A stretch of DNA of 64,000 bases from Acinetobacter sp. ANC 4910 (GCF_004331035.1 NZ_SJNT01000004.1:276760-340759); one strand, 5' to 3'. Counted from the stretch's first letter, positions 43,638 to 54,834 are shown. A program made the numbers and translations. The notes: a model not told the origin generated them from the letters alone.

Positions 43638-44483
43638 TTAGCCTTGGAAATAACGCAGGTCAATACGTCCTTCATAAACGTTGGCTGTCGGACCTGTCAT
43701 CCAGACCACATCGCCATCACGCCATTCAATTTGTAATTTCCCACCCGCCAATTCAATTTCAACCTGATTCGCCAATAAACCACGACGGATGCCTGAAACA
43801 GCAGCAGCACATGCGCCTGTACCACAGGCTAAGGTTTCACCGACACCACGTTCGAAGACACGTAAACGTGCATGTGTTTCATCAATAATCTGCATGAAGC
43901 CTGCGTTCACACGTGCAGGGAAACGCGCATGCGACTCTACTTGTGGTCCGATTGATGCCACATCAGCCGTAATCACATCTGGAACAATGGTCACAGCATG
44001 TGGATTACCCATATTCACCACATCAATTTGAATCTGTTGTTGATTTGCCAACTCTAGATCATACAGACTTGCTGGTTCATCGGCCAAAAATGGAATTTCC
44101 TGTGGCAGGAACTTTGGATACCCCATATTGACGCGTACCCAACCATTTGAACCCAATTCAGGTTCAACAATGCCTGCTTTGGTTTGTACTTTAATTTTGG
44201 TTTTCGTCGTCAATTGTCGTTCATGTACAAAACGAGCAAAACAGCGCACGCCATTCCCACATTGTTCAACTTCTGAACCATCGGCATTAAAAATACGATA
44301 TTTAAAATCCGCTTCTGGCATATCAGGTGGTTCAACAATTAACAATTGATCAAAACCAATACCAAAATGTCGATCGGCAAGACGTTGGATGGTCAGTGCA
44401 TCTAAGTAAGCGCGCTGACTAATTAAATCTACAACCATGAAGTCATTGCCTAGACCATGCATTTTAGTAAATTCTAAAAACAT
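43638..44483 (-). CDS. dapF: Diaminopimelate epimerase DapF
   Basis: 281 residues. The two catalytic cysteines are Cys75 ([10 protein letters not shown]) and Cys220 ([14 protein letters not shown]). It interconverts LL- and meso-diaminopimelate for lysine and peptidoglycan. The frame continues to 44600, but ATG 44483 has AAGGAG 9 bases upstream and begins [14 protein letters not shown] as in the family. The start is 13 bases after the lysA stop. Confidence 0.96.
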   Translation of the reverse strand: MFLEFTKMHGLGNDFMVVDLISQRAYLDALTIQRLADRHFGIGFDQLLIVEPPDMPEADFKYRIFNADGSEVEQCGNGVRCFARFVHERQLTTKTKIKVQTKAGIVEPELGSNGWVRVNMGYPKFLPQEIPFLADEPASLYDLELANQQQIQIDVVNMGNPHAVTIVPDVITADVASIGPQVESHARFPARVNAGFMQIIDETHARLRVFERGVGETLACGTGACAAAVSGIRRGLLANQVEIELAGGKLQIEWRDGDVVWMTGPTANVYEGRIDLRYFQG

Positions 44484-44496
44484 TTTTAGTGACTCC

Positions 44497-45741
44497 TTAA
44501 GGCAATAAACGCTCTTTTTCCCAAAGTGATTCGATGGTTTCACGTTCACGAATGAGATGTGAGTTCGCGCCATCGACCATGACTTCAGCCGCACGTCCAC
44601 GCGTATTGTAATTTGAACTCATGACAAAACCGTACGCACCTGCCCCTAACACTGCAAGTGTATCGTTTTCACGGAGTGCTAAATCACGTTCTTTACCCAA
44701 GAAATCGCCCGTTTCACAAATCGCACCCACCACATCCCATTGCAAAGTTTCAACATCGTGTCGTGGCGTTACAGATTGGATATCCATCCATGCTTCATAC
44801 AAAGCTGGACGAATCAAATCGTTCATTGCTGCATCAATAATGGCAAAATTACGATGATTGGTCGGTTTCAATAAATCTACTTTGGTCAGCAACACACCTG
44901 CATTGGCTGAAATACTGCGCCCTGGTTCCATATACACTTTTAGACCTAACTTTTCTAAAGCCGGTTTCAAAGCATTGGCATATTCTTCAACGGTTGGAGG
45001 AACTTCATCTTTATAAGTCACCCCCAAACCACCACCAATATCGACATGCTTTAATTCAATACCAAGCTCTTTCAGTTGCTCAATCATGAGCATGACACGA
45101 TCAAGTGCATCGACAAACGGTTTGGTTTCAGTCAACTGTGAACCAATATGGCAGTCGATACCGATAATTTCTAAATTCGGTAGACTGGCTGCATATTGAT
45201 AGGTTTCAAATACCGTATCTGAAGGAATACCGAACTTGTTTTCTTTTAATCCAGTTGAAATATAAGGATGCGTTTTTGCATCGACATCTGGGTTAACGCG
45301 TAATGAAATTGGGGCTTTTTTGCCTAACGCCGCCGCCACTTTCTGAATACGATCTAATTCGGCATAAGATTCAACATTAAAACATGCAATGCCGACTTCC
45401 AATGATTTTTGAATATCCGCTTCAGTTTTACCTAAACCTGAAAAGACAACTTTAGATGCATCACCACCTGCAGCTAACACACGGGCTAACTCACCACCCG
45501 TCACAATGTCAAAGCCACAGCCTAATTTGGCTAACACGCTGAGTACCGCAATATTTGAGTTAGACTTTACCGCAAAACAAATTTGATGATCGATAAAACC
45601 AAAAGCACGGTCCATATCTAAAAAATGCTTTTCAAAAGTTGCTTTTGAGTAAACATACAGTGGCGTGCCATATTGCTGCACAAGCTGTTCTAGGGAACAC
45701 TGCTCTGCGTGCAATACCCCATTAATGCGGGTAAAACTCAT
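44497..45741 (-). CDS. lysA: Diaminopimelate decarboxylase LysA
   Basis: 414 residues. The PLP lysine is Lys59 (CFAVKSNSN), followed by a TIM-barrel ([26 protein letters not shown]) and the C-terminal substrate residues around [17 protein letters not shown]. It makes lysine from meso-diaminopimelate. It is preceded by a YifL-type lipoprotein gene and followed by dapF, the usual arrangement. Confidence 0.96.
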   Translation of the reverse strand: MSFTRINGVLHAEQCSLEQLVQQYGTPLYVYSKATFEKHFLDMDRAFGFIDHQICFAVKSNSNIAVLSVLAKLGCGFDIVTGGELARVLAAGGDASKVVFSGLGKTEADIQKSLEVGIACFNVESYAELDRIQKVAAALGKKAPISLRVNPDVDAKTHPYISTGLKENKFGIPSDTVFETYQYAASLPNLEIIGIDCHIGSQLTETKPFVDALDRVMLMIEQLKELGIELKHVDIGGGLGVTYKDEVPPTVEEYANALKPALEKLGLKVYMEPGRSISANAGVLLTKVDLLKPTNHRNFAIIDAAMNDLIRPALYEAWMDIQSVTPRHDVETLQWDVVGAICETGDFLGKERDLALRENDTLAVLGAGAYGFVMSSNYNTRGRAAEVMVDGANSHLIRERETIESLWEKERLLP

Positions 45742-45765
45742 GGAAGATGTCCTTTCAATGACAAG

Positions 45766-45990
45766 TTAAGGGGTAGAAGATTTTGATTCTGTAGTTGTCT
45801 GTTGTTCAACCGATTCAGTCGTTTGGACTTGCTCTTTTTCTTGAGCAGACTCTACATTTGGATATAACAAATATTTTGCACGTTTGTCATAATTTGAATC
45901 GCTTGGTAATTGCAATGCACCCGATTGACCACAACCGACTAATGAAGATCCCAATACCAATACACTTATGCAGCAAATGACGTGACGCAT
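45766..45990 (-). CDS. lptM: LPS translocon maturation chaperone LptM (YifL)
   Basis: 74 residues: a signal sequence with lipobox (SLVGC), then GQSGALQLPSD, the short conserved motif of LptM after the lipidated Cys, and a Glu/Thr-rich disordered tail. In E. coli LptM helps LptD fold and form its disulfides. It sits directly before lysA as in enterobacteria. The ATG at 45990 (AGGTGG upstream) gives the correct signal; the frame extends to 46017. Confidence 0.85.
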   Translation of the reverse strand: MRHVICCISVLVLGSSLVGCGQSGALQLPSDSNYDKRAKYLLYPNVESAQEKEQVQTTESVEQQTTTESKSSTP

Positions 45991-46075
45991 CTGACCACCT
46001 ATCTCAAATTTTAACAAAGTATAACCTGATCAACGCATTGACCAAAGCATTAAACGCTAGAGATTATCCCCAGAC

Positions 46076-46110
46076 ATAAAAAAACGCCAGTTCTAAACTG
46101 ACGTTTTTCT
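46076..46110 (-). terminator. Terminator of cycA
   Basis: On the minus strand CGTCAGTTTAGAACTGGCG folds with one G-U pair, followed by T5 and more T; it lies past the cycA stop. Confidence 0.75.
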
Positions 46111-46123
46111 GTATATGCCGCGA

Positions 46124-47527
46124 TTATTTATGTTTTGGCTTATAGAAACAGAAATAACCAATGGCAAGAATGATGAGCCAAATTGGGCTGACCATTAGCG
46201 CCTTCATGGTATCTGGTTCTAATGACAACACGTAAATCATGCCAACAAAGAACACTATCACCACCCAACACGTCAAAGGACCACCAGGCAATTTAAAAGT
46301 CGATTTCGCATGTAATTCTGGACGTGTTTTGTAGTAAACCAAATAGCTCCACAAAATAATCAACCACACCAAAATAAACAGAATCGTTGATAATGTCGTT
46401 GCCAAAGTAAAGGCTTCAACCGTATTTGGCACAAAGTACTGTAAGGCAGCACCACCCAACAAACAAATTGCAGAGAAATATAAAGCATTTGCAGGAACTG
46501 CACGCTTATTCAAATGACCAAAAGCTTGTGGCCCTTGCTTCTCACGCGATAAACCGAACAGCATACGGCTGGTCGAGAATACTCCACTGTTCATAGATGA
46601 CATCACAGAAGATAACACCACAAGATTCATGATAATCGCCGCGGCTGCAATACCTGCCTGACTAAACAAATTCACGAATGGGCTAACTTCTGGATTGATC
46701 CTATTCCATGGTGTCACAGACATCACAATCACCAATGCCAACACGTAGAAAAAGATAATACGAATTGGAATTGAGTTCACTGCTTTAGGCAAGTTGCGCT
46801 CAGGATCTTTGGTTTCTGCTGCTGTAGTTCCCACCAATTCCACCCCAACAAAGGCAAAAATTGCAATTTGGAAACCTGCCAAGAAACCACTCATCCCCGT
46901 CGGGAACATCCCGCCATTCGCCCATAAGTGCGTGAATGATGCAACTTCACCCGTGGTTGAGGTAAAGCCTGTAAAAATCATCCACAAACCAACAGCAATG
47001 AGGACCACAATGGCTATGATTTTGACCAAAGCAAACCAGAACTCAAGCTCACCAAATAGCTTCACCGTCATGAGATTTAAACCCATAATGAAGACGATGG
47101 CAGCAACACTGATCATGGCACCTTCAACTGGGCTAAATGGTAGTCCATTGTTGAAGAATTGCAGATAATAAATAATGGCAGACAAGTCCGCGATACCAAT
47201 GGTGATCCAACACAACCAGTAAGTCCAACCAACAAAATAACCCGCCCAAGGACCAATCAAGTCTGTCGAGAAATCAATAAACGACTTATATTTGAGGTTA
47301 GATAATAGTAGTTCCCCTAATGCACGCATTACGAAGAACACCATTAAACCGATGATCATATAAATAAATAAAATTGATGGGCCTGCCAAACTAATGGTTT
47401 TGCCCGACCCCATGAACAAACCCGTACCAATTGCACCACCAATCGCAATTAGTTGTAGATGTCGATTCGACAAACTACGATGCAGTTCGCCTTGTGCAGC
47501 CGACTCATTCGTGTTTTGATTTAACAT
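46124..47527 (-). CDS. cycA: D-serine/D-alanine/glycine transporter CycA
   Basis: 467 residues, 12 helices of the APC family. LIAIGGAIGTGLFMGSGKTI, NLKYKSFIDFSTDLIGPWAGYF, AETKDPERNLPKAVNSIPIRI and SGVFSTSRMLFGLSREKQGPQAF are near-identical in pattern to E. coli CycA (470 residues). It imports glycine, D-serine and alanine with protons. Only the promoter region lies before it; the upstream gap of 298 bases has no other gene. Confidence 0.93.
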   Translation of the reverse strand: MLNQNTNESAAQGELHRSLSNRHLQLIAIGGAIGTGLFMGSGKTISLAGPSILFIYMIIGLMVFFVMRALGELLLSNLKYKSFIDFSTDLIGPWAGYFVGWTYWLCWITIGIADLSAIIYYLQFFNNGLPFSPVEGAMISVAAIVFIMGLNLMTVKLFGELEFWFALVKIIAIVVLIAVGLWMIFTGFTSTTGEVASFTHLWANGGMFPTGMSGFLAGFQIAIFAFVGVELVGTTAAETKDPERNLPKAVNSIPIRIIFFYVLALVIVMSVTPWNRINPEVSPFVNLFSQAGIAAAAIIMNLVVLSSVMSSMNSGVFSTSRMLFGLSREKQGPQAFGHLNKRAVPANALYFSAICLLGGAALQYFVPNTVEAFTLATTLSTILFILVWLIILWSYLVYYKTRPELHAKSTFKLPGGPLTCWVVIVFFVGMIYVLSLEPDTMKALMVSPIWLIILAIGYFCFYKPKHK

Positions 47528-47774
47528 CGCTATAAAAACTCTCTATTAATCCTTTAAGATTTTTTAACCAAATTAATCCAAATTACACATTTGCACTATT
47601 TTTAAGCACGCCTTCGCCATGTAAGTTTTTGGGTCAATCTAAGCTAAACAACTCTATCTGTATCGTTCAGCATTCAAGCCTTATACAATTGGGGCCGATA
47701 ATACGCACTACATCAATGCAATACAATGCACCTTTTGGACACATCAGTTCATATAAATCTTATACCATTCAATA

Positions 47775-47804
47775 AAAAAAGCAGCCAGCTTGGCTGCTTT
47801 TTTA
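47775..47804 (-). terminator. Terminator of the AGCS symporter gene
   Basis: GCAGCCA (47781-47787) and TGGCTGC pair around GCT, with A7 and T6 flanks. Confidence 0.88.
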
Positions 47805-47825
47805 AGTTTTACTTCACATCAACAC

Positions 47826-49340
47826 TTAATTATTCTGTTGATTGTTCTGTTGTTTCTTTAAACGCTCTTCCCAATACGTTGCATTACGGATACCCAGTTT
47901 CACAGGATCGAAGGTATATTCTGTTACCCCAGCTTTTTGTTGCTGCTCATAATCTTTCAATGCTTTGATGGTTGGTTTCCATACAAAGTAGGTCACAATA
48001 ATACCGACAATGTTAATCCACGCCATTAAGCCCACGCCAATATCACCGATTCCCCAGATATAACCCGTTGCACTAATTACACCGTAAGCGACTGAAATCA
48101 TGATAAAACATTTAGTAATAAACAATAACGATGGTGCTTTAGTGATATAACTGAGATAAGTAATGTTGGTTTCCGCAATATAGTAATACGCAACAATCGT
48201 TGTGAAAGCAAAGAAGAATACCGCCAAAGCAACAAAGATTTGACCGAAACCACCAAAGACAGTACTCACCGCCATTTGAGTAAATGCGGGTGAACCAATT
48301 TCGACAGTACCTGCAACGTTTTGAACAATAAATTGTCCTGCTTCTAAAGTGCCTTGAACGTTATACATGCCTGTAATTAAAATCATGAAGGCTGTTGCAG
48401 AACAAACAAATAATGTATCAACATAAATTGAGAAGGCTTGTACAAAACCTTGTTGCGCTGGATGTTGTACTTCTGCTGCCGCCGCGGCGTGTGGACCAGT
48501 ACCCTGACCAGCCTCATTCGAATAAACACCACGTTTAACACCCCAACCAATGGCAGCACCCAGTCCTGCCATTGGGCTAAACGCATCGTCAAAAATAAGT
48601 TGCAGCACACGTGGCAATTCGTGAATATTCATTCCGACAATTACAAGCGCCATTAAAATATAGCCTAGCGCCATAAATGGAACGACAAACTCAGCAAAAC
48701 GTGCAATACGCTTAATACCACCAAAAATAATGATGGCCAGCAAAGATAAAATCACTACTAAAGCGACTAATTTGAATGAACCTACATTCCCAAAGACGAT
48801 AGACCCTTCACCTGTAATTTGTGTAAAGGCATTCCCCACCGCATTGGCTTGAATTCCCGGTAGGAACAAACCACAAGCAACAATGGCAGCAATCGCAAAT
48901 ACCACACCCAACCAACGCTGCCCTAAACCTTTATCAAAATAAAAAGCAGGTCCACCACGGTACTGACCTTGGTATTCCACCTTATAAATTTGACCCAAAG
49001 TAGATTCTACGTACGCTGTACTTGCCCCCAAGAAAGCCACGAGCCACATCCAAAACACGGCACCTGGACCACCAAAACCAATTGCTGCCGCTACCCCTGC
49101 AATATTACCTACACCCACACGTCCTGAAAGTGAAACTGCTAATGCTTGAAATGAGGAAATTCCTTGTTCTGAAGAGCCACCGTGTATTAATAATCTTGCC
49201 ATCTCTTTCATTTGGCGAACTTGAACAAAGCGCGTCAAAATAGAGAAAAATAAACCTGCCCCTAAACACAAATAGATAAGAGCTTTGCTCCAAATAATAC
49301 TATTAACCCAATCAACAATTTCTGCTGCACTCATAGACAT
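47826..49340 (-). CDS. Alanine/glycine:cation symporter (AGCS family)
   Basis: 504 residues with about ten helices. ALAVSLSGRVGVGNIAGVAAAI (66-87) and GAAIGWGVKRGVYSNEAGQGTGPHAAAAA are the AGCS hallmarks. The family takes up alanine or glycine with sodium or protons. It sits near cycA, but the two are separate transcription units with their own terminators. I looked for a glycine riboswitch in the 269-base leader and saw none. Confidence 0.9.
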   Translation of the reverse strand: MSMSAAEIVDWVNSIIWSKALIYLCLGAGLFFSILTRFVQVRQMKEMARLLIHGGSSEQGISSFQALAVSLSGRVGVGNIAGVAAAIGFGGPGAVFWMWLVAFLGASTAYVESTLGQIYKVEYQGQYRGGPAFYFDKGLGQRWLGVVFAIAAIVACGLFLPGIQANAVGNAFTQITGEGSIVFGNVGSFKLVALVVILSLLAIIIFGGIKRIARFAEFVVPFMALGYILMALVIVGMNIHELPRVLQLIFDDAFSPMAGLGAAIGWGVKRGVYSNEAGQGTGPHAAAAAEVQHPAQQGFVQAFSIYVDTLFVCSATAFMILITGMYNVQGTLEAGQFIVQNVAGTVEIGSPAFTQMAVSTVFGGFGQIFVALAVFFFAFTTIVAYYYIAETNITYLSYITKAPSLLFITKCFIMISVAYGVISATGYIWGIGDIGVGLMAWINIVGIIVTYFVWKPTIKALKDYEQQQKAGVTEYTFDPVKLGIRNATYWEERLKKQQNNQQNN

Positions 49341-49684
49341 CTACCTTTTTATATAATTTGAAAATGTTGCAACTGCTTTATTTTCATTTGTCTGAGCATG
49401 AGCAATATCTATGCCATCAAACTTCTAAGTCATGACAAGAAATGATCAAATGCTCAAACTCCTTCCATGGAAAAAGTGAACTGAACAAATCTCTTAACTC
49501 AAAAACACACTGTTTCTTACTTGTAAAAGTCTTATATCATGTTATTTTTCTGAGCAATTCCCTTTAACCCGTAATTACGATAAACCGCTTCGCCTCTTAT
49601 TCCTTAAGAATGGCATTCGCTCTATTTAATAGTTTTCGCAACTATTACTTTTATCTAATTTACAGATTATTTTCAATTTTATTT

Positions 49685-51067
49685 ATGGCAAAAATTAAAA
49701 CTGTATATCGCTGCGAACAATGTGGCGCAGACCACTCTAAATGGGCTGGACAATGTGTTGAATGTGGCGAATGGAACAGTCTGGTCGAAGTCCGTATTGA
49801 ACCTGTGGTGACGCATCGCGCCCAGCCTAAAATAGGCGGAGGTTATGCAGGACAAGCAGCCAATATCACGACTTTAAATCAGGTCTCCGTTTCACACGAA
49901 ACCCGTCTTGCAACAGGGATTGGTGAATTTGACCGCGTACTTGGTGGAGGGTTGGTGACAGGTTCTGTGGTGTTGATTGGTGGTGATCCCGGCATTGGTA
50001 AATCAACCATTCTCTTACAGACAGCAACTTACATGGCGGCTGCTAAAAGTTCTGCGCTTTATGTTACAGGCGAAGAATCACTATCGCAGGTTGCACTGCG
50101 TGCACAACGTCTAGATTTGCCCACCGACCAATTAAAAGTCATGGCAGAAACCTGTGTAGAACGCATTTGTGAAGTTTTAGCACAAGAACGTCCTGCTGTT
50201 GCCATTCTCGATTCTATTCAAACCCTTTACACAGAAACCTTACAATCTGCCCCGGGTGGAGTCTCGCAAATTCGAGAATCGGCGGCATTACTCACACGTT
50301 TTGCTAAAAACAGTGGCACTGCACTTTTTCTTGTCGGTCATGTTACCAAAGAAGGCGCCTTGGCAGGTCCACGTGTACTTGAACATATGGTCGACTGCGT
50401 GCTGTATTTTGAAGGACAATCCGACTCACGTTATCGCATGATTCGTGCCGTTAAAAACCGTTTTGGTGCGGTGAATGAATTGGGGGTTTTCGGCATGACC
50501 GATAAAGGTCTTCGTGAAGTCGCCAACCCTTCGGCTATTTTCCTGAGTCGCTATGACGAAGCTATTCCAGGTTCAATTGTGATGATTAGTCGTGAAGGCA
50601 CACGTCCGCTATTGGTTGAAGTACAAGCGTTGGTTGATGATGCACATGGGCAACCGCGCCGCGTTGCTTTGGGCTTAGAACAAAACCGCTTAAATATGTT
50701 GCTCGCAGTTATGCACCGTCATGGTGGTGTGCAAACCTCTGGACAAGATGTTTATGTCAATGTCGTAGGTGGTTTGAAAATTACCGAAACAGGCTCGGAC
50801 TTAGCCGTTCTACTGGCTTGTGCTTCTAGTTTAAGAGGTAAAGCATTACCACAACAATTGGCTGTCTTTGGTGAGGTTGGATTATCTGGTGAAATTCGCC
50901 CCGTACCTAACGGTCAAGAACGCTTGAAAGAAGCCATTAAACACGGTTTTAAATACATTATTGTGCCGCGCGCCAACGCGCCACAAAAAACGATTGCAGG
51001 CGTACAGATTATTGCAGTGGCACGACTACATGAAGCATTAACCGAAGCGATGAATCTATCAGAATAG
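49685..51067 (+). CDS. radA: DNA repair protein RadA
   Basis: 460 residues. The N-terminal zinc finger has Cys10, Cys13, Cys24, Cys27; Walker A is GGDPGIGKST (99-108); the RadA-specific KNRFG motif is near 255; a Lon-like C-terminal domain ends in ERLKEAIKHGFKYIIVP. It is a RecA-like helicase for branch migration during recombination and transformation. The frame extends to 49610; ATG 49685 gives the standard N-terminus MAKIKTVYRCEQCG, though no good Shine-Dalgarno is seen. Confidence 0.95.
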   Translation: MAKIKTVYRCEQCGADHSKWAGQCVECGEWNSLVEVRIEPVVTHRAQPKIGGGYAGQAANITTLNQVSVSHETRLATGIGEFDRVLGGGLVTGSVVLIGGDPGIGKSTILLQTATYMAAAKSSALYVTGEESLSQVALRAQRLDLPTDQLKVMAETCVERICEVLAQERPAVAILDSIQTLYTETLQSAPGGVSQIRESAALLTRFAKNSGTALFLVGHVTKEGALAGPRVLEHMVDCVLYFEGQSDSRYRMIRAVKNRFGAVNELGVFGMTDKGLREVANPSAIFLSRYDEAIPGSIVMISREGTRPLLVEVQALVDDAHGQPRRVALGLEQNRLNMLLAVMHRHGGVQTSGQDVYVNVVGGLKITETGSDLAVLLACASSLRGKALPQQLAVFGEVGLSGEIRPVPNGQERLKEAIKHGFKYIIVPRANAPQKTIAGVQIIAVARLHEALTEAMNLSE

Positions 51068-51191
51068 CCAAACGCCGCTGTTAAAATTTAACTGTGCAAA
51101 ATTAAACAAAAAAATTGCTTTTTCTTATTGAAAAAATTGACAAATGCCTGCATAAATACAGGGCTATTTATCATTTTTATAGGAAAATTGA

Positions 51192-52166
51192 ATGGAAGTT
51201 CGACAGCGTAGTTTAGTTGCAGGTATTTTAGCAGCGATGTTATTGGTAGCACCTTTGGCTGAGGCTAAACGTGCGGGTGGTGGTAAAAGTCATGGCATGA
51301 GCCGTTCTGCCACACCAACCCAGTCTTATCAACAACCTCGTCAAGCGACACCTGCACAACAACCTGTTGCCCCTGCGACTGCACCACAAAAATCTGGTCC
51401 AGGCGTAGGTAGTATGGTTGCTGCGGGTGTTGCAGGTGCTGCTATTGGTGCAGTTGCTGCAAATGCACTTGCAGATGATCATCCAGCAAGCCAAGCCGTT
51501 GCACCAGCAGAAGAAAAAGGTGGAATTCCAAGCTGGATTTGGATTTTACTTGCTGCAGCTGCTGCCTTCTTCATTTTCCGCAAGATGGGCGCAAAAAAAA
51601 AATTAACATCCGCTAACCCGTATGCACCAAATAATGGCGGTCAAGCTGCATCGCCATTTGGTCAAGCACCTGCTGCACCACGCGCATCTACTGACAACAC
51701 CAATATTTTTGGTCAATCTGTAGCTGGCGGTGCGGCAACTCAAGCACCTGTCAATACTGCACCATTTGGTTCAGCCTATACCAACAGTGGTAATCAACTC
51801 CCTGATGGTACTGAACCTGCTGCATTCTTACGTATTGCGCGTCAACGCTTTAATCATATTCAGTCTATGAATACCGCAAGCAATATTGAAGAAATCCGTC
51901 GTTACCTCACGCCAGATTTATACCAATCAATGTATAACGACATTATGACCAACCGTGATCAAGATGTTGCTGAGTTCTCTAACTTAAATGCAATGGTGAC
52001 GGATTCTGCGACTGAAAATGGTCAGTATGTGGTAAGTGTTCGATTTACAGGTACTGTCAGTGAAGACCTCAACAGTTTGCCGCAACCATTTGCCGAAATC
52101 TGGCATTTTGTTAAACCTGCAGGTTCAACCCAAGATTGGTTGGTTGCTGGTATTCAGCAGGCTTAA
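51192..52166 (+). CDS. Tim44-like domain protein
   Basis: 324 residues. A signal-like N-terminus (AGILAAMLLVAPLAEA, 11-26), a Ser/Gln/Pro-rich low-complexity region, a glycine-rich hydrophobic stretch (SMVAAGVAGAAIGAVAAN), a membrane helix (PSWIWILLAAAAAFFIF, about 115-131), a second Ala/Gly/Pro-rich linker, and a C-terminal Tim44/NTF2-like domain (from about 205; AAFLRIARQRFNHIQSM, YLTPDLYQSM, EIWHFVKP). Bacterial homologues are poorly understood. It stands alone after radA. Confidence 0.8.
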   Translation: MEVRQRSLVAGILAAMLLVAPLAEAKRAGGGKSHGMSRSATPTQSYQQPRQATPAQQPVAPATAPQKSGPGVGSMVAAGVAGAAIGAVAANALADDHPASQAVAPAEEKGGIPSWIWILLAAAAAFFIFRKMGAKKKLTSANPYAPNNGGQAASPFGQAPAAPRASTDNTNIFGQSVAGGAATQAPVNTAPFGSAYTNSGNQLPDGTEPAAFLRIARQRFNHIQSMNTASNIEEIRRYLTPDLYQSMYNDIMTNRDQDVAEFSNLNAMVTDSATENGQYVVSVRFTGTVSEDLNSLPQPFAEIWHFVKPAGSTQDWLVAGIQQA

Positions 52167-52180
52167 TCATTGAAATATTT

Positions 52181-52208
52181 AAAAACAGCGACTTCGGTCG
52201 CTGTTTTT
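52181..52208 (+). terminator. Terminator after the Tim44-like gene
   Basis: CAGCGAC (52186-52192) and GTCGCTG (52197-52203) pair around a TTCG tetraloop, with A5 and T5 flanks. Confidence 0.92.
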
Positions 52209-52303
52209 ATTTGCCATTGAATCAAGCTAATATCGAATGAAGAACATAATTGAATAAAACTTATTTCTAGCCGAGATCAAGCACCAAATAGAAGGATACC
52301 AAT

Positions 52304-53167
52304 ATGCAACCACTGCTTTGCTATAAAACACTTCCCATTTGGAAGCATGACACCATTCCTCAAGCATTTCAGCAAGCTCATAATACCAAACAAGGTACAT
52401 GGGCAAAACTCAATATTTTAAAAGGCGAATTAGACTTCGCCATGCTGAATGAACAAGGAGAAATCCTTTCTGAACTTCATTTTAGCCCAACCAAACAACC
52501 GCCGTTCATTGAACCTCAAGCTTGGCATCGTATTGTGGCATTCAGCCCTGATATTGAATGCCAACTCAGTTTCTATTGCCAAGCCAATCAATTATTCACT
52601 CAAAAATATCAACTTACGCCAACCCATTCCGAAATTTTAGCAGCCCTTCCACATCTTCAAGGTGGCAAAGCACTTGATGTCGGTTGTGGTTCAGGGCGTA
52701 ATGCACTTTTTTTGGCTCAGTATGACTTTGAAGTTGATGCATGGGATGTAAATGTACAAAGCATACGATGCTTGGAACAAATAATTACGGCTGAGCACAT
52801 ACAACAGGTTCATACCCAGCTCCGTGATTTAAACGAAAATCAGCAGATTCAAGATCAATATGATTTTATCTATTGCACCGTGGTGATGATGTTTTTACAA
52901 GCACATACCATTCCACCGCTCATCGCACAAATGCAGCAAGCGACCAAGTCTGGCGGTTATAACTTGATTGTATGTGCGATGGATAGTGAAGATTACCCAG
53001 CGCAGTCCGACTTTCCTTTTAGCTTTAAGGCAGGCGAGCTGAAAGCATATTATGAAAGTTGGACCATCCTTAAATACAATGAAAATATTGGTGAACTACA
53101 CCGTACAGATGAACAAGGACAACGCATTAAACAGCGCTTTGCTACGCTCTTTGCACAAAAAATCTAA
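52304..53167 (+). CDS. tehB: TehB-type SAM-dependent methyltransferase
   Basis: 287 residues. An N-terminal cupin-like domain (about 1-95; KTLPIWKHDTIPQAFQQAHNTKQGTWAKL resembles DUF1971) is fused to a class I methyltransferase (about 105-285) with the SAM motif ALDVGCGSGRNALFLA (near 122-137) and YDFIYCTVVMMFLQ. This two-domain plan is that of TehB proteins linked to tellurite resistance in some bacteria. The physiological substrate is unknown. It has its own promoter region and terminator. Confidence 0.82.
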   Translation: MQPLLCYKTLPIWKHDTIPQAFQQAHNTKQGTWAKLNILKGELDFAMLNEQGEILSELHFSPTKQPPFIEPQAWHRIVAFSPDIECQLSFYCQANQLFTQKYQLTPTHSEILAALPHLQGGKALDVGCGSGRNALFLAQYDFEVDAWDVNVQSIRCLEQIITAEHIQQVHTQLRDLNENQQIQDQYDFIYCTVVMMFLQAHTIPPLIAQMQQATKSGGYNLIVCAMDSEDYPAQSDFPFSFKAGELKAYYESWTILKYNENIGELHRTDEQGQRIKQRFATLFAQKI

Positions 53168-53179
53168 TGTTAGAGCATA

Positions 53180-53206
53180 AAAAACCCGCCAGATGGCGGG
53201 TTTCTT
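53180..53206. terminator. Bidirectional terminator between tehB and cysN
   Basis: ACCCGCC and GGCGGGT pair around AGAT, with A5 before and TTTC after. Confidence 0.85.
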
Positions 53207-53217
53207 AGCATTGGATC

Positions 53218-54834
53218 TTATAAACGAACCAATTTTACAATTTGTTCTGCAAGTTCTTCTACTTGTTCAGCAGTAAAGCTCACATCAGTTGCATCAGTAA
53301 GGTCTGTAATCACAACCACACCCGTTTCACGCAATAAAGTAACTTGTTCCGAGGTTAAACCTGCTTTAGCGATTGCCACAACACCTTGTTGAATCAACAA
53401 GCTTTCTAAGATTTGTGCTTGCTCAAGTGCTTTTGCTGTTACAGTCACAACTGCTGGTTTTTGACCTAAACGTGCAGCACGATCTTCCGCAGAAACAGGG
53501 TTTGCATGTGCTGACCACTCAACAGATTCTTCCACCATACCCGCACCAATCGTTACGTTATTCAAACGATCAATGAAGATAAACGAACCTGTATAACGGC
53601 TGTCTTGATAACGGTCAAACACCACTGGTGCATCAAATTCAACAGTCACATTGGCAATCGCATTTAGATCAAGATGATCTACTTGCATTTGCTCAAGTGT
53701 GTTCACGTTCGTACGGAAGTTAATGGCAGTCACTTTCGCAGGAACAGTTTGAGTACCCACTTTTAAGTTATACAACTTACCAATCACGAGTGGCTGATCC
53801 GCCATCCATACCACAGTCGCTTTTACAGAACGAGAAATTGCAGGAATACCCTGATCCGCACGGACCAACATATTACCGCGTGATACATCAATCTCATCGT
53901 TTAGCGTTAATGTCACCGCTTGACCTGCAAATGCATGTTCAAGGTTGCCATCAAAAGTTACGATTTCTTTAACCGTTGAAGACTTACCCGATGGTAAAGC
54001 AACAACTTTATCGCCCACGTTAATTTCACCAAGGGCAATCGTTCCCGCAAAACCACGGAAGTCGAGGTTTGGACGGTTTACATATTGCACAGGGAAACGG
54101 AAATCACGCTTCGCAGTATCACGGTTAATTTGTACCGACTCCAGCGTACCCATTAAGGTTTCGCCTTTGTACCATGGTGTGTGTTCCGAAACATTCACCA
54201 CGTTATCGCCATTTAATGCAGAAATAGGCGTAAAGATGATGTTGCTTGGCTTACGGTCACCCAATTGGCTAACGAAGTTGCCATATTCCGCTTGAATCTC
54301 ATTGAAACGCGTTTCAGAGAATTCAACCAAGTCCATTTTGTTGATCGCAACAACAATGTTCTTAATACCCAACAAGCTTGCAATATACGTGTGACGACGT
54401 GTTTGCGTTTGTACGCCATAACGCGCATCAATTAAGATGATCGCAAGGTCACAAGTAGACGCACCTGTTGCCATGTTACGCGTATATTGCTCATGTCCTG
54501 GCGTATCAGCAATGATGAATTTACGTTTTTCAGTCGAGAAATAACGATAAGCCACATCAATGGTAATGCCCTGCTCACGTTCTGCTTGTAAACCATCGAC
54601 AAGAAGTGCCAAGTCAGGTGCATCGCCCGTTGTACCCACTTTTTTAGAGTCACGAGTCACGGCTTGCAATTGATCTTCATAGATCAATTTTGAATCATAA
54701 AGTAAACGACCGATTAAAGTACTTTTACCATCATCGACATTACCGCAAGTCAAAAAGCGTAATAAGTCTTTGTTTTCGTGTTGTTTCAAATATGCCAAGA
54801 TATCTTGGCTAATCAGGTCAGATTGATGAGACAT
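53218..54834 (-). CDS. cysN: Sulfate adenylyltransferase GTPase subunit CysN
   Basis: 538 residues. G1 is GNVDDGKST (31-39), G3 DTPGHEQY, G4 NKMD. The EF-Tu-like domains II and III follow to about residue 460. An extra stretch of about 75 residues at the C-terminus (from [14 protein letters not shown]) is absent from E. coli CysN (475 residues) and is too short to be the APS kinase of CysNC fusions. The GTPase drives APS synthesis with CysD. It lies behind cysD with an 81-base gap holding a hairpin. Confidence 0.93.
   Translation of the reverse strand: MSHQSDLISQDILAYLKQHENKDLLRFLTCGNVDDGKSTLIGRLLYDSKLIYEDQLQAVTRDSKKVGTTGDAPDLALLVDGLQAEREQGITIDVAYRYFSTEKRKFIIADTPGHEQYTRNMATGASTCDLAIILIDARYGVQTQTRRHTYIASLLGIKNIVVAINKMDLVEFSETRFNEIQAEYGNFVSQLGDRKPSNIIFTPISALNGDNVVNVSEHTPWYKGETLMGTLESVQINRDTAKRDFRFPVQYVNRPNLDFRGFAGTIALGEINVGDKVVALPSGKSSTVKEIVTFDGNLEHAFAGQAVTLTLNDEIDVSRGNMLVRADQGIPAISRSVKATVVWMADQPLVIGKLYNLKVGTQTVPAKVTAINFRTNVNTLEQMQVDHLDLNAIANVTVEFDAPVVFDRYQDSRYTGSFIFIDRLNNVTIGAGMVEESVEWSAHANPVSAEDRAARLGQKPAVVTVTAKALEQAQILESLLIQQGVVAIAKAGLTSEQVTLLRETGVVVITDLTDATDVSFTAEQVEELAEQIVKLVRL

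Noticed and set aside
46794..47168. 124-residue ORF antisense to cycA
   Set aside because: Shadow of cycA, no signal or motif.
49341..49609. Glycine riboswitch before the AGCS symporter
   Set aside because: No paired glycine aptamer core sequence could be seen.
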